Position numbers and translations under genes: made by a program
Origin: Phoronis australis
Lineage: Eukaryota > Phoronida > Phoronidae
Direction: 5' to 3'
Length of the DNA: 64,000 nt
NCBI GenBank assembly: GCA_002633005.1
Contig: NMRA01000290.1
Span: 312,748-376,747 of the forward strand
In this document: positions 62,848 through 64,000 of the stretch, piece after piece
How positions within the stretch are numbered: position 1 is the first letter of the stretch
How the letters are laid out: the number at the start of each line of letters is the position of its first letter
Notes under the pieces: model-generated
Seen by the model: only the letters and a program-made list of their open reading frames with translations
Databases searched by the model: none
Told to the model about the DNA's origin: nothing

Positions 62848-62861
62848 GCGCCACCTAGTGA
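62848..62861 (-). promoter_or_regulatory. CTCF-like motif
   Basis: On the minus strand this reads TCACTAGGTGGCGC, a good match to the CTCF core. It lies in the right-hand non-coding stretch and is a motif match only. Confidence 0.42.
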
Positions 62862-63403
62862 ATACAGCAAAATCTCACAAATTTCAGACAAAAATGAAAG
62901 CCAAAGTGACGCATTTTCCTTATTCAAAGGCTTCTAACATAACTGTGAATGTCCACAACTTCTTAAGACATGGTCTGATAATACACAATGAATCTTAATT
63001 TTTTATTTTCCATTTTTAAATGAATTCGTTGAAAATAGTGTACACACAAAAATAACATGTTTATGATTGAAGTTCATTTGATAATTTTGAATTTTTTTCT
63101 GAACATTTTGTTCAATCTTTTTTGGTTAAAATTAAGCTTTTCGAAATCCGATAAACTGACTCTGTTGTCAACATGTTGCAACTAAAGAGAATAGAGAGGC
63201 AAGGTCTGACATAACTGTACTAGGAAGTCGATCTTATTTAAATAGGGAAAATCTCATTTTGTACCGAACTGGAATGTAACGTGACGCAAATGAAAAATAT
63301 CCAGATATTTTAAAAAAAAATGGCTTGGTACGAAAGACTATCACTTTCTAAGCACATACCTGTCTTTGCTTTGAAAAACCAACAAACGAGATTTTGGTAA
63401 TTG

Positions 63404-64000
63404 GCAATTAAAAATTTGTGTGTAATGTAACGCAAATTTGCGTGCGTGATATAACGCAAAAATGCGTCACCTTACGCACTAGTGCGTAACGTAACGCAAA
63501 GATGCGTAATATCACGCATTTTTTTTCGTAATATGACGCACTTTTGCTTCATATTACTGGATTGTGCTTTACCGTTGAAATCTCGGATGCCGTAATGTGG
63601 AGTTCAGTTAGGGTAGATTGGATTTCACCATATTGGTCCTAACTCTTGCCATTTCTAATGACATTGGTTCGAAAGTTGTAAATGGAAATTCACCTGGTCC
63701 AGTTAAACNGCAATTAAAAATTTGTGTGTAATGGTAACGCAAATTTGCGTGCGTGATATAACGCAAAAATGCGTCACCTTACGCACTAGTGCGTAACGTA
63801 ACGCAAAGATGCGTAATATCACGCTTTTTTTTTCGTAATATGACGCACTTTTGCTTCATATTACTGGATTGTGCTTTACCGTTGAAATCTCGGATGCCGT
63901 AATGTGGAGTTCAGTTAGGGTAGATTGGATTTCACCATATTGGTCCTAACTCTTGCCATTTCTAATGACATTGGTTCGAAAGTTGTAAATGGAAATTCAC
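63404..64000. repeat. Direct duplication of about 290 bp around an N gap
   Basis: 63404-63693 and 63710-64000 are nearly identical; I see a 1-bp insertion and one substitution. The second copy begins directly after the N at 63709. As at 23829, this looks like overlapping contig ends that were not merged. The second copy runs to the window edge. Confidence 0.88.
63429..63545. repeat. Cluster of ACGCA/TGCGT motifs with nested palindromes
   Basis: About eleven ACGCA or TGCGT pentamers lie within about 117 bp in both orientations. They include the perfect palindromes ACGCAAATTTGCGT (63430-63443) and TTACGCACTAGTGCGTAA (63472-63489). The cluster is repeated in the second copy at about 63735-63850. 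Its role is unknown; it could be a subterminal region of a transposon or a binding-site cluster. Confidence 0.75.

Larger units (their letters stand above)
60132..63403. other. Stretch without a firm gene, right part
   Basis: Apart from the doubtful small exon at 61492-61513 I see no coding block. WD40 repeats expected upstream of the WDR97-like exons were not recognised here. Open frames of 60-85 codons are present on both strands without domain character. Confidence 0.5.

Overview
The window is nuclear DNA from an animal, most likely a marine invertebrate. This rests on AT-rich intergenic and intronic sequence, short exons (27-479 bp) separated by 0.2-4.8 kb introns with GT..AG borders, families conserved across Metazoa, and many small foldback elements and minisatellites. 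A deuterostome invertebrate (echinoderm, hemichordate or cephalochordate) fits well, but I cannot fix the phylum. Four single-N gap marks (17863, 23829, 57622, 63709) show a draft assembly. At two of them the flanking sequence is duplicated.

Layout. (1) 1-11.1 kb: no convincing gene; dispersed repeats, a degenerate minisatellite, and perhaps the unseen 3' part of the next gene. (2) 11152-13243, minus strand: the first two coding exons of a TLC-domain membrane protein (TLCD1/TLCD2-like). (3) 13482-21779, plus strand: a complete eight-exon INO80B gene (296 codons), the HIT-zinc-finger subunit of the INO80 chromatin remodeller. The two genes are head to head, with only 238 bp between their start codons, which suggests a shared bidirectional promoter. 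(4) 23187-60131, minus strand: the C-terminal part (about 989 codons, 22 exons that join in one frame) of a large protein I place in the WDR97/WDR87-like family. Its N-terminal WD40 part would lie beyond the right edge or in the unresolved 60-64 kb. It is tail to tail with INO80B, and the two candidate polyadenylation signals on opposite strands are about 90 bp apart. (5) 60.2-64 kb: no firm gene; a run of ACGCA/TGCGT motifs duplicated across a gap.

The unusual content is mainly structural. There is a 284-bp near-perfect foldback element with nested palindromes at 42.4 kb, five tandem arrays (units about 21, 28, 57, 72 and 88 bp), several MITE-like elements, a probable GC-AG intron, a 27-bp microexon inside a run of ten frame-neutral exons, a splice acceptor whose pyrimidine tract is a microsatellite, and six CTCF-like motifs. 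I found no prokaryotic genes, CRISPR array or viral gene. All exon joins were made by eye from splice signals and reading phase and need transcript support.
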